In this document: positions 42,892-51,516 of the stretch, piece after piece
Layout: each line of letters starts with the position of its first letter
How positions within the stretch are numbered: the stretch's first letter is position 1
Origin: CAZHNW01 sp942491575
GTDB lineage: Bacteria; Spirochaetota; UBA4802; UBA5550
Length of the DNA stretch: 64,000 nucleotides
Assembly: GCA_942491575.1 (NCBI GenBank)
Contig: CALOBT010000025.1
Coordinates: 2,604,001 to 2,668,000, forward strand
Direction: 5' to 3'
The notes under the pieces: generated by a model
Told to the model about the DNA's origin: nothing
Databases searched by the model: none
What the model saw: only the letters and a program-made list of their open reading frames with translations
Translations under genes and position numbers: made by a program

Positions 42892-44749
42892 GCCCCACCT
42901 CTGATTCAAGCCAAATTTCACCGCCGAAGGTTTCGACAATTTTTTTTACAAGCGTCAGACCTATGCCGGTGCTTTCACTGTCATCCCTGGCTTTCAGGGT
43001 CTGAAAAATCTTAAATATTTTTTCATGATAACGCGGATCAATTCCTGGACCATCATCGGAAACACAGAACTGCCACAAGCCCCCTGAGTCCTTTGATGAA
43101 ACAGATACTCTGCCTCCCCCCTCTGTCATATACTGTACGGCGTTTCCGATTAAATTTTGAAAAACCTGTTCAAGGCGAATCCGCTCAACATCTATAGAGG
43201 GAAGTTTGTTTTCCATAACTATGCCGATATTTTCAGGGGGCATAATCATTTCCGTAACCTCATTGACGAGCTCATTACAGTCGACAATTTCCTTTCGATT
43301 AATTATTCTTCCCACGCGGGAATATTCGAGAATGCCATCGATAAGCTGGTCCATCCTTTTAACACGATTTGCAATCAGCTCCATATGCTCCTGGCCCTCT
43401 TCATTAATAACATCGCGGTAATCTTTTTTCAGCCAGTTTACAAGTTGACTGATGCCGCGAAGAGGCGCTTTCAGGTCATGGGATACAACATAGGCGAATT
43501 CCTTAAGTTCTTTATTTGCTGATTCAAGCTCTGATGTCCGGGACTCTACCCTTCTTTCCAGTTCGCTGTTTAAACGGTTTATCTCCTCTTCAGCCCCCTT
43601 GCGATCAGTTATATCAATACTGACCATGGCAAGACGCAGGGGTCCACGGTCATGTCGTTCCATCACAAGTCCATTGCTCAGCAGCCATTTCCACTGGCCT
43701 GATTTTGACCTGATGCGGTACTCCCCCTGAAAAAAACTGCTCACCTCCTTCAGGTGATCCGCCAGAGAATTCATCACGGTATCATGGTCATCCGGATGAA
43801 TACGGTCTGTCCATGCTGATATTTCCGGTACCAGATCCTCATGACGATAACCGAGCATTTTTGACCACCGGCGGTTAAAAATTACATGCCCCGTTTCAAG
43901 ATCCCAGTCCCAGAAGCCAAGACTTCCCCCCTTGAGGACCATATCAAGACGTCGCTGATTCTCAAGCAGGGCCTTATCGGCAAGTTTGCGTTCGGTTACA
44001 TCACGAATGTGACTCAGTATGGCTTTTCCTTTATCATGGTTGATTACATTTGAGGCTGCTTCCAGGTTGCGTATACTTCCATCAGGAAGGGAATATGGCC
44101 ATTCCATCACAGGAAGTTCTTTTTCCTCCAAAACCGTTTCCTTTAAATGCCTGTAAAATACATCACAGATGTTAGCGGGCATGAAGTCTTCAACCTTCCT
44201 CCCCACGGGCCCATGTTCTTCATCAAGGCCAAGAATAGTACCGGCTGCTCTATTAGAGAATATTATGTCTCCATTCAGGATAACAACAATTCCATCCCTG
44301 GATGACTCAACAAGTATACGATGCCGTTCTTCGCTTCGGTGAAGGGCCTCTTTTGTTTCTTTAATTTTTTTCTCAAGCTCGTGACGTGCCACCGCCATTC
44401 TAATGGCGACATAGAGCGACCTGCTTTCCACCGGTTTCAGTATATAACCGAATGGTTCAACTGCAGTGGCCCGAAGAACCGTATTCTCATCGGAATCACC
44501 CGTTAAAAATATTACCGGAATGTTTAGGTTCAGACGAATATTTGCTGCGGCATCTATACCGTTTAATCTTCCGGAGAGCGTGATGTCCATAATGACAAGA
44601 TGGGGCTTTTCTCTTTCTGCCAGTTCTATAGCAGACTCACCCGTTTCGGCAGTTTCCATTACTGCGCAGCCAAAACGCTCCAGCCGATGCTGGATATCAG
44701 CAGCAGTAACCGTATCATCTTCAACTACGAGTACTTTCAGATCTTTCAT
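42809..44749 (-). CDS. Receiver-PAS-PAS histidine kinase
   Basis: A 646-residue cytoplasmic hybrid kinase. Receiver at 1-125 (VLVVEDDTVT, phosphoacceptor in VIMDITLSGRLNG), PAS at about 140-250 with DGIVVILNGDIIFSNRAAGTIL, a PAS_3-type domain at about 260-390 ending in the SIDITDRKGAEE PAC box, HisKA with the histidine in AYVVSHDLKAPLRGISQLV, and HATPase_c with DDGPGIDPRYHEKIFKIFQTL and TGIGLTLVKKIVE. No membrane spans. The layout is that of bacteriophytochrome-type kinases without a chromophore domain. First of three overlapping genes. Confidence 0.9.
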   Translation of the reverse strand: MKDLKVLVVEDDTVTAADIQHRLERFGCAVMETAETGESAIELAEREKPHLVIMDITLSGRLNGIDAAANIRLNLNIPVIFLTGDSDENTVLRATAVEPFGYILKPVESRSLYVAIRMAVARHELEKKIKETKEALHRSEERHRILVESSRDGIVVILNGDIIFSNRAAGTILGLDEEHGPVGRKVEDFMPANICDVFYRHLKETVLEEKELPVMEWPYSLPDGSIRNLEAASNVINHDKGKAILSHIRDVTERKLADKALLENQRRLDMVLKGGSLGFWDWDLETGHVIFNRRWSKMLGYRHEDLVPEISAWTDRIHPDDHDTVMNSLADHLKEVSSFFQGEYRIRSKSGQWKWLLSNGLVMERHDRGPLRLAMVSIDITDRKGAEEEINRLNSELERRVESRTSELESANKELKEFAYVVSHDLKAPLRGISQLVNWLKKDYRDVINEEGQEHMELIANRVKRMDQLIDGILEYSRVGRIINRKEIVDCNELVNEVTEMIMPPENIGIVMENKLPSIDVERIRLEQVFQNLIGNAVQYMTEGGGRVSVSSKDSGGLWQFCVSDDGPGIDPRYHEKIFKIFQTLKARDDSESTGIGLTLVKKIVETFGGEIWLESEVGHGSSFFFTIPKNETVYRKQETGSGSGR

Positions 44750-44769
44750 GAATATTAAATGTTTAGAAA

Positions 44770-45288
44770 TTATTCCTGACTTGTTTGATCTATCCGTTCC
44801 AGTTCATCCGCCGAGAGAATTTTATTAACATCAAGAAGTATCACCAGCATATCATTCAGGTTGCCTATACCATAAATATAATTAGTATCTATTCCCGCAT
44901 GAAAATGAGGCGTATCCTGTATCTGATCTTTTGGTATATCCACTACATCCGATACTGAATCGACAATCATTCCAACTTCACGTCCCTTAACTTCAACAAT
45001 TAAAATTACCGTAACCGCGTCGTATTTCCGTTCTTCCATGCCAAATTTAATACGCATATCAACAACGGGAACTACCTTCCCCCGGAGATTAATTACTCCC
45101 CGAACATAGTGAGCCAGATTGGGAACCGCAGTTATTTTTGTCATACCCACGATTTCCTGAACCTTTAATATTGCTACACCATAATATTCATCCTCGATGA
45201 TGAAGGTGACAAACTGTTCCTTGTTTTCAATATCTGTTCCTATTGCCTTGTTCTCAAACTGGTTATACTGCTGCTCTTCGTTCATCAT
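44770..45288 (-). CDS. cheW: CheW-type chemotaxis scaffold protein
   Basis: A 172-residue CheW with an extended polar N-terminus of about 25 residues. The core has QFVTFIIEDEYYGVAILKVQEIVG, VRGVINLRGKVVPVVDMRIKFG and GIGNLNDMLVILLDVNKIL. Lies 20 bases upstream of the hybrid kinase gene, so it is probably cotranscribed with the sensor genes, an unusual partner because no CheA or methyl-accepting protein is near. Confidence 0.9.
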   Translation of the reverse strand: MMNEEQQYNQFENKAIGTDIENKEQFVTFIIEDEYYGVAILKVQEIVGMTKITAVPNLAHYVRGVINLRGKVVPVVDMRIKFGMEERKYDAVTVILIVEVKGREVGMIVDSVSDVVDIPKDQIQDTPHFHAGIDTNYIYGIGNLNDMLVILLDVNKILSADELERIDQTSQE

Positions 45289-45780
45289 ACCTGATTTCCT
45301 CCCGGAGCCTTAAAGGCCGCAGAACATCCTTTTCCAACAACATCGATAATGTATTACTTTAATTCTTTATCTTAATTTATTCTTTTTAACGATTGGAGCA
45401 ATCCCCTGGGGAGACACTGAAGTTGCACCTGGCCTCTTAAATTTGTTCCAGCCGTATCAGAGATACAGCTTTTCCGATTATAGGTGATTATAAGGGATAA
45501 CAGCCCCTCCGGTCAATACAGAGTTTTCATTTTATCATGTAGAGGAATATACTTAAAAGTTTGTAAGGGAATCCCCTTACATGAAATTTGACACAAAAAG
45601 CAGGAAAACAGGCGAAGAGATTGTAAAAATATAACAAACTGAAAATCTTTATAAATGCTGATATTACAGTTGCCGATCCTGCGACCAGTCAGCATGGCAC
45701 TGACAGGTGACGGGACCGGCAAACTGATTGTAAAAAAAATTCCAACGGTTAAATAAATAATTATTTAAACGGTGATGGCC
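45289..45780. other. Intergenic region between cheW and the NifX-like gene
   Basis: About 490 bases, no gene seen. It contains a 20-base palindrome (45562-45581) and, near the end, an AT-rich imperfect hairpin (45745-45773) followed on the minus strand by a T-run, which may end the NifX-like transcript. Confidence 0.4.
45562..45581. promoter_or_regulatory. 20-base palindrome TGTAAGGG-AATC-CCCTTACA
   Basis: The eight-base arms TGTAAGGG and CCCTTACA are exact reverse complements with a four-base centre. It lies about 275 bases upstream of cheW and could be a repressor site or a short hairpin. Confidence 0.35.
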
Positions 45781-46119
45781 CTAGTGGTCGCAGGCATTTG
45801 GCCCGGTCTGCAGCCTGTCATCAAGGAAGGCATTGATTACTGCTTCCGGGACTTCCGCCGGTGCGCCGGTTACAACTCTAATATTCATTTCTTCGAAAAG
45901 TCCCCTGGCTCTGCCCCCCATACCCCCGGCGATAATGCAGGTTGCCCCCTGTTCAGCGAGCCACCCCGGGAGAAGACCAGGTTCATGGGGAGGCGGAGTT
46001 ATATTTGTCTGATTTTCAATGATTTTTTTTTCTTCATTGACATCGAAGAGAGCAAAAACCTCACAATGACCAAAGTGCATACAGAGTTTACCCTCAGCAA
46101 CGGGAATTGCTATTTTCAT
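45781..46119 (-). CDS. NifX/NifB-family dinitrogenase cofactor-like protein
   Basis: A 112-residue protein of the Fe-Mo cofactor biosynthesis superfamily. MKIAIPVAEGKLCMHFGHCEVFALFDV has the HFGHC signature, and the C-terminus ends GPNACDH, the usual Cys/His ending of stand-alone members. It binds Fe-S or FeMo-type clusters in nif-containing species, but non-diazotrophs have it too; no nif gene is in the window. Monocistronic, RBS AAGGTAAAAG. Confidence 0.85.
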   Translation of the reverse strand: MKIAIPVAEGKLCMHFGHCEVFALFDVNEEKKIIENQTNITPPPHEPGLLPGWLAEQGATCIIAGGMGGRARGLFEEMNIRVVTGAPAEVPEAVINAFLDDRLQTGPNACDH

Positions 46120-46334
46120 CTTTTACCTCACAGATTAGTTTTATCAGCTGAATGAATCCAATATTGCCGGGGGGATTATCCCGGGCAATGGATCATTGCT
46201 ACCTTATAAATGCATGAAACATGCCAATTCAAACTTTCGGTAAGATAAATTTTAATTTTTATTTAAACAGGCGGAGAATAATTGAAAAAGCGTATAAAAC
46301 AGGGCAACTTCATAATCATAGAATAATCTGAGAT

Positions 46335-46377
46335 TGCATATTGCAATATTCATTTAAACAGAGCAATGCAATATGCA
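46335..46377. terminator. 11-bp inverted repeat after the NarL-type regulator
   Basis: TGCATATTGCA (46335-46345) and TGCAATATGCA (46367-46377) are exact reverse complements, starting seven bases beyond the regulator's stop. It may end the minus-strand transcript. The arms are AT-rich and contain the inner palindrome ATATTGCAATAT. Confidence 0.45.
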
Positions 46378-46383
46378 CTCAGG

Positions 46384-47046
46384 TTATTTTCCTTCATCGA
46401 GGCGCCACTGGATGGCATACTGCACCAGTTCATCGGAATTGTGCAGATTCAATTTCTTTTTAATGCGTTCCCTGTATGTCTCGATTGTCTTAACACTCAG
46501 CAACAGGTCTCCCGCGATGTAACGGGTACTGAGTCCTTCACCTATTAAACGGAACACTTCAAGTTCTCGATTGGTAAGAGAATCGATGGGGGAATCACCA
46601 CGATCCGAAGGATCAAGAAGAAGTTTATTGAGCAATGTCTCTTTTAGCGCCGGGCTAAGAAATATTTTACCTTTAAGAATATCACGAAGTGCACCTATCA
46701 CCTTTTCAATGGATTCACTTTTCATGATATAGCCCTTAGCCCCTGCCTTGATGGCCCTTTCCGCATAAATATGTTCGTCGAGCATAGAAAGAATCAATAC
46801 CGGCAGGTTAAAACGGTTTTTTATTGCCTTCGTCAATTCAATACCATTTGCACCCTTGAGGCTTATATCAACAAGAAGAACATCAGGTTCAAACCTGTCT
46901 ATCCCCTTTATAGCCTCATTGGCGTCTTCCGCTTCACCGCATACTTCAAGGTCTGATTCGGAATTTATGAACTGACTCAATCCCTGCCGGACAACGGAAT
47001 GATCATCAACAATAAATACTCTTTTTTTCTCCCCCATACTGTCCAT
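46384..47046 (-). CDS. NarL/LuxR-family response regulator
   Basis: A 220-residue DNA-binding regulator. Receiver: VFIVDDHSVVRQGLSQFI, phosphoacceptor in VLLVDISLKGANGIEL, LSMLDEHIYAERAIKAGAKGYIMKSES. C-terminal LuxR-type helix-turn-helix: LTNRELEVFRLIGEGLSTRY, then IAGDLLLSVKTIETYRERIKKKLNL. It follows the HisKA_3 kinase by 32 bases and is its probable partner. Confidence 0.93.
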   Translation of the reverse strand: MDSMGEKKRVFIVDDHSVVRQGLSQFINSESDLEVCGEAEDANEAIKGIDRFEPDVLLVDISLKGANGIELTKAIKNRFNLPVLILSMLDEHIYAERAIKAGAKGYIMKSESIEKVIGALRDILKGKIFLSPALKETLLNKLLLDPSDRGDSPIDSLTNRELEVFRLIGEGLSTRYIAGDLLLSVKTIETYRERIKKKLNLHNSDELVQYAIQWRLDEGK

Positions 47047-47078
47047 CCACCGTAAAAGTCACAAACCTGTATATACTG

Positions 47079-48491
47079 TTAATTTTTCAGTATACAGGTT
47101 ACAGCAGTACCTGATGAATCTTCACTTGCGATATCTATCGCAGCACCGATAATACCGGCACGATATCGCATGGTGTGAATTCCAAGGCCGCTGTTTTTCT
47201 GTAAATTTTCTTTTTTGATTCCGATACCATTATCAATTATTTGAATTGAGAAACGGCCATCGACCTTCTTTATTTCAATAAGAATGCGGGAAGCCCTTCC
47301 GTGACGTACTGCATTGTTTGCCGCTTCCATAATTATATAATATAGATTCAGCGCCTGTAGATCATCGCTGGGTAAAAACTGGTCCTCGCAGTTAAGGTCA
47401 CATGAAATGTTAAAAAGTTTTTCGTAGTTAATACACAGCTGTTCAAGGGAGAGACCGAATCCTCCCTCTTCACCGATATTTATCGGGCTCAGTCCCCGGG
47501 CAATGCTTCTGGCCTGCTCCTTTGCATCATTAAGGAGACGAAAAATTTCCTCAGCATTTTCTGCCTCCGGGATTTCTTTTTCAAGAAGCTTTTTAATCAA
47601 AAGCTCACACATGAATCCGGTTCCGGTGAGGATCTGACCAAGGCCGTCATGAAGGTCTCTGCCGATTCGCTGCCTCTCCTTATCTACGGAATCCATGATC
47701 TTTTTCTCAACCATTTTCCGTTCTGATATATCCCTGAAAATTCCCTGGTAACCGGAAATTTCCCCCTTTTCATTTTTCAACACTGTAACAGTTACGGAAC
47801 ATTCTACCGTGGTACCGTCCTTTCGCTGCATCCTTGCCTCGTAGTCATTTATATAACCACTCTGTAAAAGACTGTTAAAGATTACCCCAACATCATCCTC
47901 ATCAAGGAAAACAGCATCAACGGAAACACCCAGCAATTCGTCGCGCTCTGTACCAAGGAGTTCGATAACTGAAATGTTTACATCCTGAATAACTCCCTGG
48001 CGGTCACAAAGTACGATACCATCCCGTGACTGTTCGAAGAGTGTACGAAACTTCAACTCACGGTCTTTCAGCTGAATATCCACACGGTGTTTATAAATTG
48101 ACATCTCAACCATGGCATAAAGTTCTTTAGCGTTTATCGGTTTGATAATATAACCATAGGGATTGGCCTGTTTGGCCTTATGAAGAACGTCACTGTCTGA
48201 ATATGCCGTGAGAAAAATCAGTGGGATGTCATAATTCTCATTTACAATGGATGCGGTTTCAACGCCATCCATATCCCCCTCAATGCTGATATCCATAATT
48301 ATGAGATCATATTCATCTTCTTTCAGAAGCTTTAGACAATCGCTGCCGTTTGAAACAATGGATGTTTTCTGGTAGCCATACTTGGTTAATACATTTTGAA
48401 TATAGAGTGCAATAATAATTTCATCTTCAACAAGAAGAATTCTTGAATTTCCGGCTTCGAGGGTAGTGTTGTTAATATATTGATTATTCAT
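47079..48491 (-). CDS. Receiver-PAS-HisKA_3 histidine kinase
   Basis: A 470-residue cytoplasmic kinase of the NarX/DegS type. Receiver at about 17-130 (ILLVEDEIII, DLIIMDISIEGDMDG), PAS at about 145-265 (FEQSRDGIVLCDRQGVIQDVN, IFRDISERK), HisKA_3 with histidine in RIGRDLHDGLGQILTG, and HATPase_c (IIMEAANNAVRHG, IIDNGIGI, GLGIHTMRYRAGIIGA). No membrane segment. Upstream partner of the NarL-type regulator. Confidence 0.92.
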   Translation of the reverse strand: MNNQYINNTTLEAGNSRILLVEDEIIIALYIQNVLTKYGYQKTSIVSNGSDCLKLLKEDEYDLIIMDISIEGDMDGVETASIVNENYDIPLIFLTAYSDSDVLHKAKQANPYGYIIKPINAKELYAMVEMSIYKHRVDIQLKDRELKFRTLFEQSRDGIVLCDRQGVIQDVNISVIELLGTERDELLGVSVDAVFLDEDDVGVIFNSLLQSGYINDYEARMQRKDGTTVECSVTVTVLKNEKGEISGYQGIFRDISERKMVEKKIMDSVDKERQRIGRDLHDGLGQILTGTGFMCELLIKKLLEKEIPEAENAEEIFRLLNDAKEQARSIARGLSPINIGEEGGFGLSLEQLCINYEKLFNISCDLNCEDQFLPSDDLQALNLYYIIMEAANNAVRHGRASRILIEIKKVDGRFSIQIIDNGIGIKKENLQKNSGLGIHTMRYRAGIIGAAIDIASEDSSGTAVTCILKN

Positions 48492-48620
48492 GGCATCCGG
48501 AAGGCATAATTATCATTTAGAAAATAAAAAAGCAATGAGAAAATAACAATTATACTCATACTGATAAATATTTTTCATCAGCAGGAGACATAACATCCGA
48601 AAAACGATAATTTTCCCGGA

Positions 48621-49499
48621 TTATTTATTATTCTGCTCCTTATAAAAGGCGAAAATTGCAGGAAGTTCAGAACCCCAGTACCTGAAGTCATGTCCATGTC
48701 CCGGTGCTTCCCTGTACTTAATGGGGATTGAAGGAGCATATTTTTTTAACGTCCAGTGGAAGGCCCTGCTCTGGGAAAGGGGCACTATCCGGTCTGCAGT
48801 GCCATGACCGAGATAAAGGGGCATCTTCCACCTGCCCTGTCTTGCCTCATACTGCGGATTATCAATTATCTTCCACCGCCGCGTGAAGGCATGGTATCGA
48901 CCGTACATCCTCGTCATAAGGCGATCCTGTCTCATCGCCGCCTGGTTATAATCACCGGAGAGGGCCGCACCGGCACGGAAGAGTCCGGGATTCTGGAGGG
49001 CGACCAGTGCGACACCCCGCCCCCCCGTTGAGAGACCAAGAAGGAAATTACTTCCCCCCCTGTTGAAAATCTTTCTGTCCTTCTGGAGCCGCGGTATCAT
49101 AATATCCCGGATCCATTTCCCCCCGGCAATTGGCTGCCATTTAATACGACGTTGTGTGACATCATAATATTTTGAAGCATACAGTGAGATATTCATCTCC
49201 GGAAAGACCGCCCTGTAACCATGCTGCCGTGCATACGATAAAAGATCTGTCTCGCGGTACCATCGCTGACGCTTGAAACGCCACCCCGGAAGAACCAGCA
49301 GGTCCCCCTTCACCTCTCCTTCGGGAATAAATACATCAACAGGCACAGTTGGCCCGTCAGGCTTTTCAGAAAAAACCGGGCATAGTATTGTTTCAATCCT
49401 GTGGGGGGGATTTACTTTTTTCGCACCCGGCAGGGGCATCAAAAAAGACAGAATAAGTAGAAATGCAACCGCAAACCTCTGTGTCACCCGTATTTTCAT
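48621..49499 (-). CDS. Exported alpha/beta hydrolase (esterase-like), paralogue 1
   Basis: A 292-residue periplasmic hydrolase with a signal peptide (RFAVAFLLILSFLMPLPGAKK). Nucleophile elbow GLSTGGRG, acid region YLGHGTADRIVPLSQS, and the catalytic histidine in APGHGHDFRYWGSELP. It shares long stretches with the gene at 55785-56651 (FPEMxIxxYxSxYY, KWIRDIMIPRLQKD, FLLGLSTGxRGVxLVxLxNPGLF, GDYNQA), so the two are paralogues. RBS GAGGAT. Monocistronic. Confidence 0.75.
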   Translation of the reverse strand: MKIRVTQRFAVAFLLILSFLMPLPGAKKVNPPHRIETILCPVFSEKPDGPTVPVDVFIPEGEVKGDLLVLPGWRFKRQRWYRETDLLSYARQHGYRAVFPEMNISLYASKYYDVTQRRIKWQPIAGGKWIRDIMIPRLQKDRKIFNRGGSNFLLGLSTGGRGVALVALQNPGLFRAGAALSGDYNQAAMRQDRLMTRMYGRYHAFTRRWKIIDNPQYEARQGRWKMPLYLGHGTADRIVPLSQSRAFHWTLKKYAPSIPIKYREAPGHGHDFRYWGSELPAIFAFYKEQNNK

Positions 49500-49861
49500 G
49501 ATAAAATTATCCTCAAGACTTAAGTCGTCATCTTAGTATTTCCGGTCAAATATAGCATGCTTTAAAGACCGGAATGTAAGTATATTTATAAATACCGCAG
49601 TATGGGCAAGACTTTTTTAAATGCCTGGCATAGATTATACTGTATGAATACCAGCAGCTTCAGGAGGTATTTTTATTTTGCCGAAGTTATCGGGGAACTT
49701 GCGGAAGTCGGTTACGATATCGTATACGTCAAGTTTGGTATAGCTGCTTAATTAAATCTTCCTTTAAAAAACAATAAAACATGAGGCCTGCATAAATAGA
49801 GGCCCCATATCCTGAATCCATTTTAGAATTAACTTTCAACTATATCCACCCGCACAGCCTG
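49500..49861. other. Intergenic region with a small frame
   Basis: About 360 bases. A 35-codon plus-strand frame at 49644-49751 (MNTSSFRRYFYFAEVIG, then ELAEVGYDIVYVKFGIAA) looks protein-like but has no good RBS; an AGGAGG at 49662-49667 lies inside it. It is either a relic or a small protein. Nothing else supported. Confidence 0.35.
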
Positions 49862-50278
49862 TTAAAGTTTAACATAGGTTGTAGTTTCAAAATTGGTCGC
49901 AAAGGTCCATTCCGTTGCTGCACATTCCCTTACTTTAAAAACTGCCAGGTGCCCCGGCATCCCCACCTCCTGCCAGTTTTTCAAAAATTCACGCTGAGAG
50001 ATTATTTCTTCTTTTAATGTTTCATCATCAATTTCTTCTGCAATGCCCTTTACCCTGACCTGGCAGCCCTGTTCCATGTTTGAAAAACAGATTTCCACCT
50101 TCCCGTCGGCCTTAAGCTGGCTGTAAAGAGATTTTGTACTCCCGGTATGAAAGATAATTCCTTCCTCGTCTGCCCGGTAGGCAAGCATCCCGCGTACCCT
50201 CGGTTCCCCCTCTTCAACGGTTGCCAGCGAGCAGGCAAGGTTACTGTTAATGAAGGAAATAATTTCCTGCTTATTCAT
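49862..50278 (-). CDS. Pyridoxamine-5'-phosphate-oxidase-type flavin protein
   Basis: A 138-residue PNPOx-like split-barrel protein from ATG 50278 (AAGGAGAGG upstream; the longer frame to 50374 lacks an RBS). Segments LACSLATVEEGEPRVRGMLAYRADEEGIIFHTGSTKSLYSQLKADGKVEICF (read in parts) follow the FMN-binding pattern of small general-stress or flavin reductase-like members. Function in this organism unknown. It lies between an exported hydrolase and the AraC regulator. Confidence 0.8.
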   Translation of the reverse strand: MNKQEIISFINSNLACSLATVEEGEPRVRGMLAYRADEEGIIFHTGSTKSLYSQLKADGKVEICFSNMEQGCQVRVKGIAEEIDDETLKEEIISQREFLKNWQEVGMPGHLAVFKVRECAATEWTFATNFETTTYVKL

Positions 50279-50382
50279 GATACACCTCTCCTTGATATTT
50301 AACGCTGCCCGGTTACACTGAACAGCTTCAGGGGTATCATAAAAAAATGTTTTTTCTTCGCTTTCAGATTTCACTTAAATAA

Positions 50383-51267
50383 TTATATATTTGTGCTGTT
50401 GTGTATTTTTTTATACTCAGATGGGGACTGCCCGAATTTCTTTGAGAAGCTGAATGAAAAATGGGCGGAACTGCTGAAACCGCATGAATGGGCAATCTCT
50501 GTTATTGAAGTATTACCGGCAATAAGTTTTGTGCGGGCGCGGTTTAACCGGACTTCAATGAGATACTCCTGGGGGCTCTTCCCTGTTTCTTTTTTAAAAA
50601 GACGGGAAAAATGCGAGGTAGAGAATGATATTGCATCAGCCATCATTTCAACTGAAAGATTCTCACCATACCTGCTGTTAATAAACTCTATGGCCCTGTC
50701 GATGTCAAGGCGCGTGGATATTTTTTCATTACCCGCGGTAATTCCAAGAAGCATCCTAATAAGGGAGTGTGTTATGCGAATTGCTGTTGATTCAAGAAGT
50801 CTGCTGCGCCCCGGCAGGTCCTGATCATGCTCCAGCATAAATTCTTTAATTATATAATTCAGGCCCTCCGTTGGCGTAAAATACTCAACACGAAATACCG
50901 GGCATGGATCTGCTGAATAGAAAGAGAAGGCTTGTTCAAAAAATTCCCTGTCAATCATAATTGCAGTGTATCTAGAAAAGGTTTCTCCTGAAATTTCGTG
51001 ATGAGTCACAGAGGGTGAGATGCATGCAATCTTACCTATACTCGGTTCTATCTCTATACCTGCAATGGCAATGCGGCAATAATTATCATGCATTAAATAA
51101 AATGAATATGACGGGTGACTATGGTCCGGTGTGAGGGAATAATAACAGGGACCTACCGCAGGAATAAAAATGGCCAGTTTATCCCAGACAAAACTTTCGA
51201 CATTTCGCATCTGTGTTTCTGTTATGTTGCCGACAAGTTTCTTAATTGTATCTAGAGATGTTTTCAT
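50383..51267 (-). CDS. AraC-family transcriptional regulator
   Basis: A 294-residue regulator. N-terminal cupin-like sensing domain (about 1-165, with HPSYSFYLMHDNYCRIAIAG and SPSVTHHEISG), and C-terminal double helix-turn-helix: NLSVEMMADAISFSTSHFSR, LFKKETGKSPQEYLIEVRLN, then TSITEIAHSCGFSSSAHFSF and KKFGQSPSEYKK. It is divergent from the PLP decarboxylase gene across 250 bases, the usual arrangement for a regulator of the neighbour. Inverted sites are in the gap. Confidence 0.92.
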   Translation of the reverse strand: MKTSLDTIKKLVGNITETQMRNVESFVWDKLAIFIPAVGPCYYSLTPDHSHPSYSFYLMHDNYCRIAIAGIEIEPSIGKIACISPSVTHHEISGETFSRYTAIMIDREFFEQAFSFYSADPCPVFRVEYFTPTEGLNYIIKEFMLEHDQDLPGRSRLLESTAIRITHSLIRMLLGITAGNEKISTRLDIDRAIEFINSRYGENLSVEMMADAISFSTSHFSRLFKKETGKSPQEYLIEVRLNRARTKLIAGNTSITEIAHSCGFSSSAHFSFSFSKKFGQSPSEYKKIHNSTNI

Positions 51268-51318
51268 AAAACCATTTTTTAATTAATTCGAATAATCGTC
51301 AATAATTTTGGGAGTATG

Positions 51319-51436
51319 AAAGGGTATGGAAATCCTTTAAAGCAGAAGAATCAATATAAAGGTAAAGTTAAGCGACAATACCCCTCGCCGGAAAAATTCA
51401 AAAACATGGATTATAAGTAGTTTTTTCCATACCTTT
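51319..51436. promoter_or_regulatory. Inverted regulator sites between araC and the decarboxylase gene
   Basis: AAAGGGTATGGAAA (51319-51332) and TTTCCATACCTTT (51424-51436) are inverted copies differing by one base. The right copy lies about 80 bases before the decarboxylase start, where a -35/-10 region would be, and the left one lies near the araC promoter. A second GTATGAAA just before the left copy makes a short direct repeat. This pattern suits an AraC-family dimer controlling both genes. Confidence 0.5.
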
Positions 51437-51516
51437 ATGATAGGCTTAAGGAACAATAAGCATAGAGGGCAAATTCAGGGGAGAAATGATCTTTGCTTAT
51501 TTAATCGGAGGTTATC

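Noticed and set aside
42809..42900. Programmed -1 frameshift fusing the kinase and Rcp1 receiver (T TTT TTC slippery site)
   Set aside because: The receiver frame is +1 relative to the kinase, so a -1 slip gives the wrong frame.
45781..46119. Evidence for nitrogen fixation from the NifX-like gene
   Set aside because: Stand-alone members are common in non-diazotrophs and no nifHDK is present in the window.
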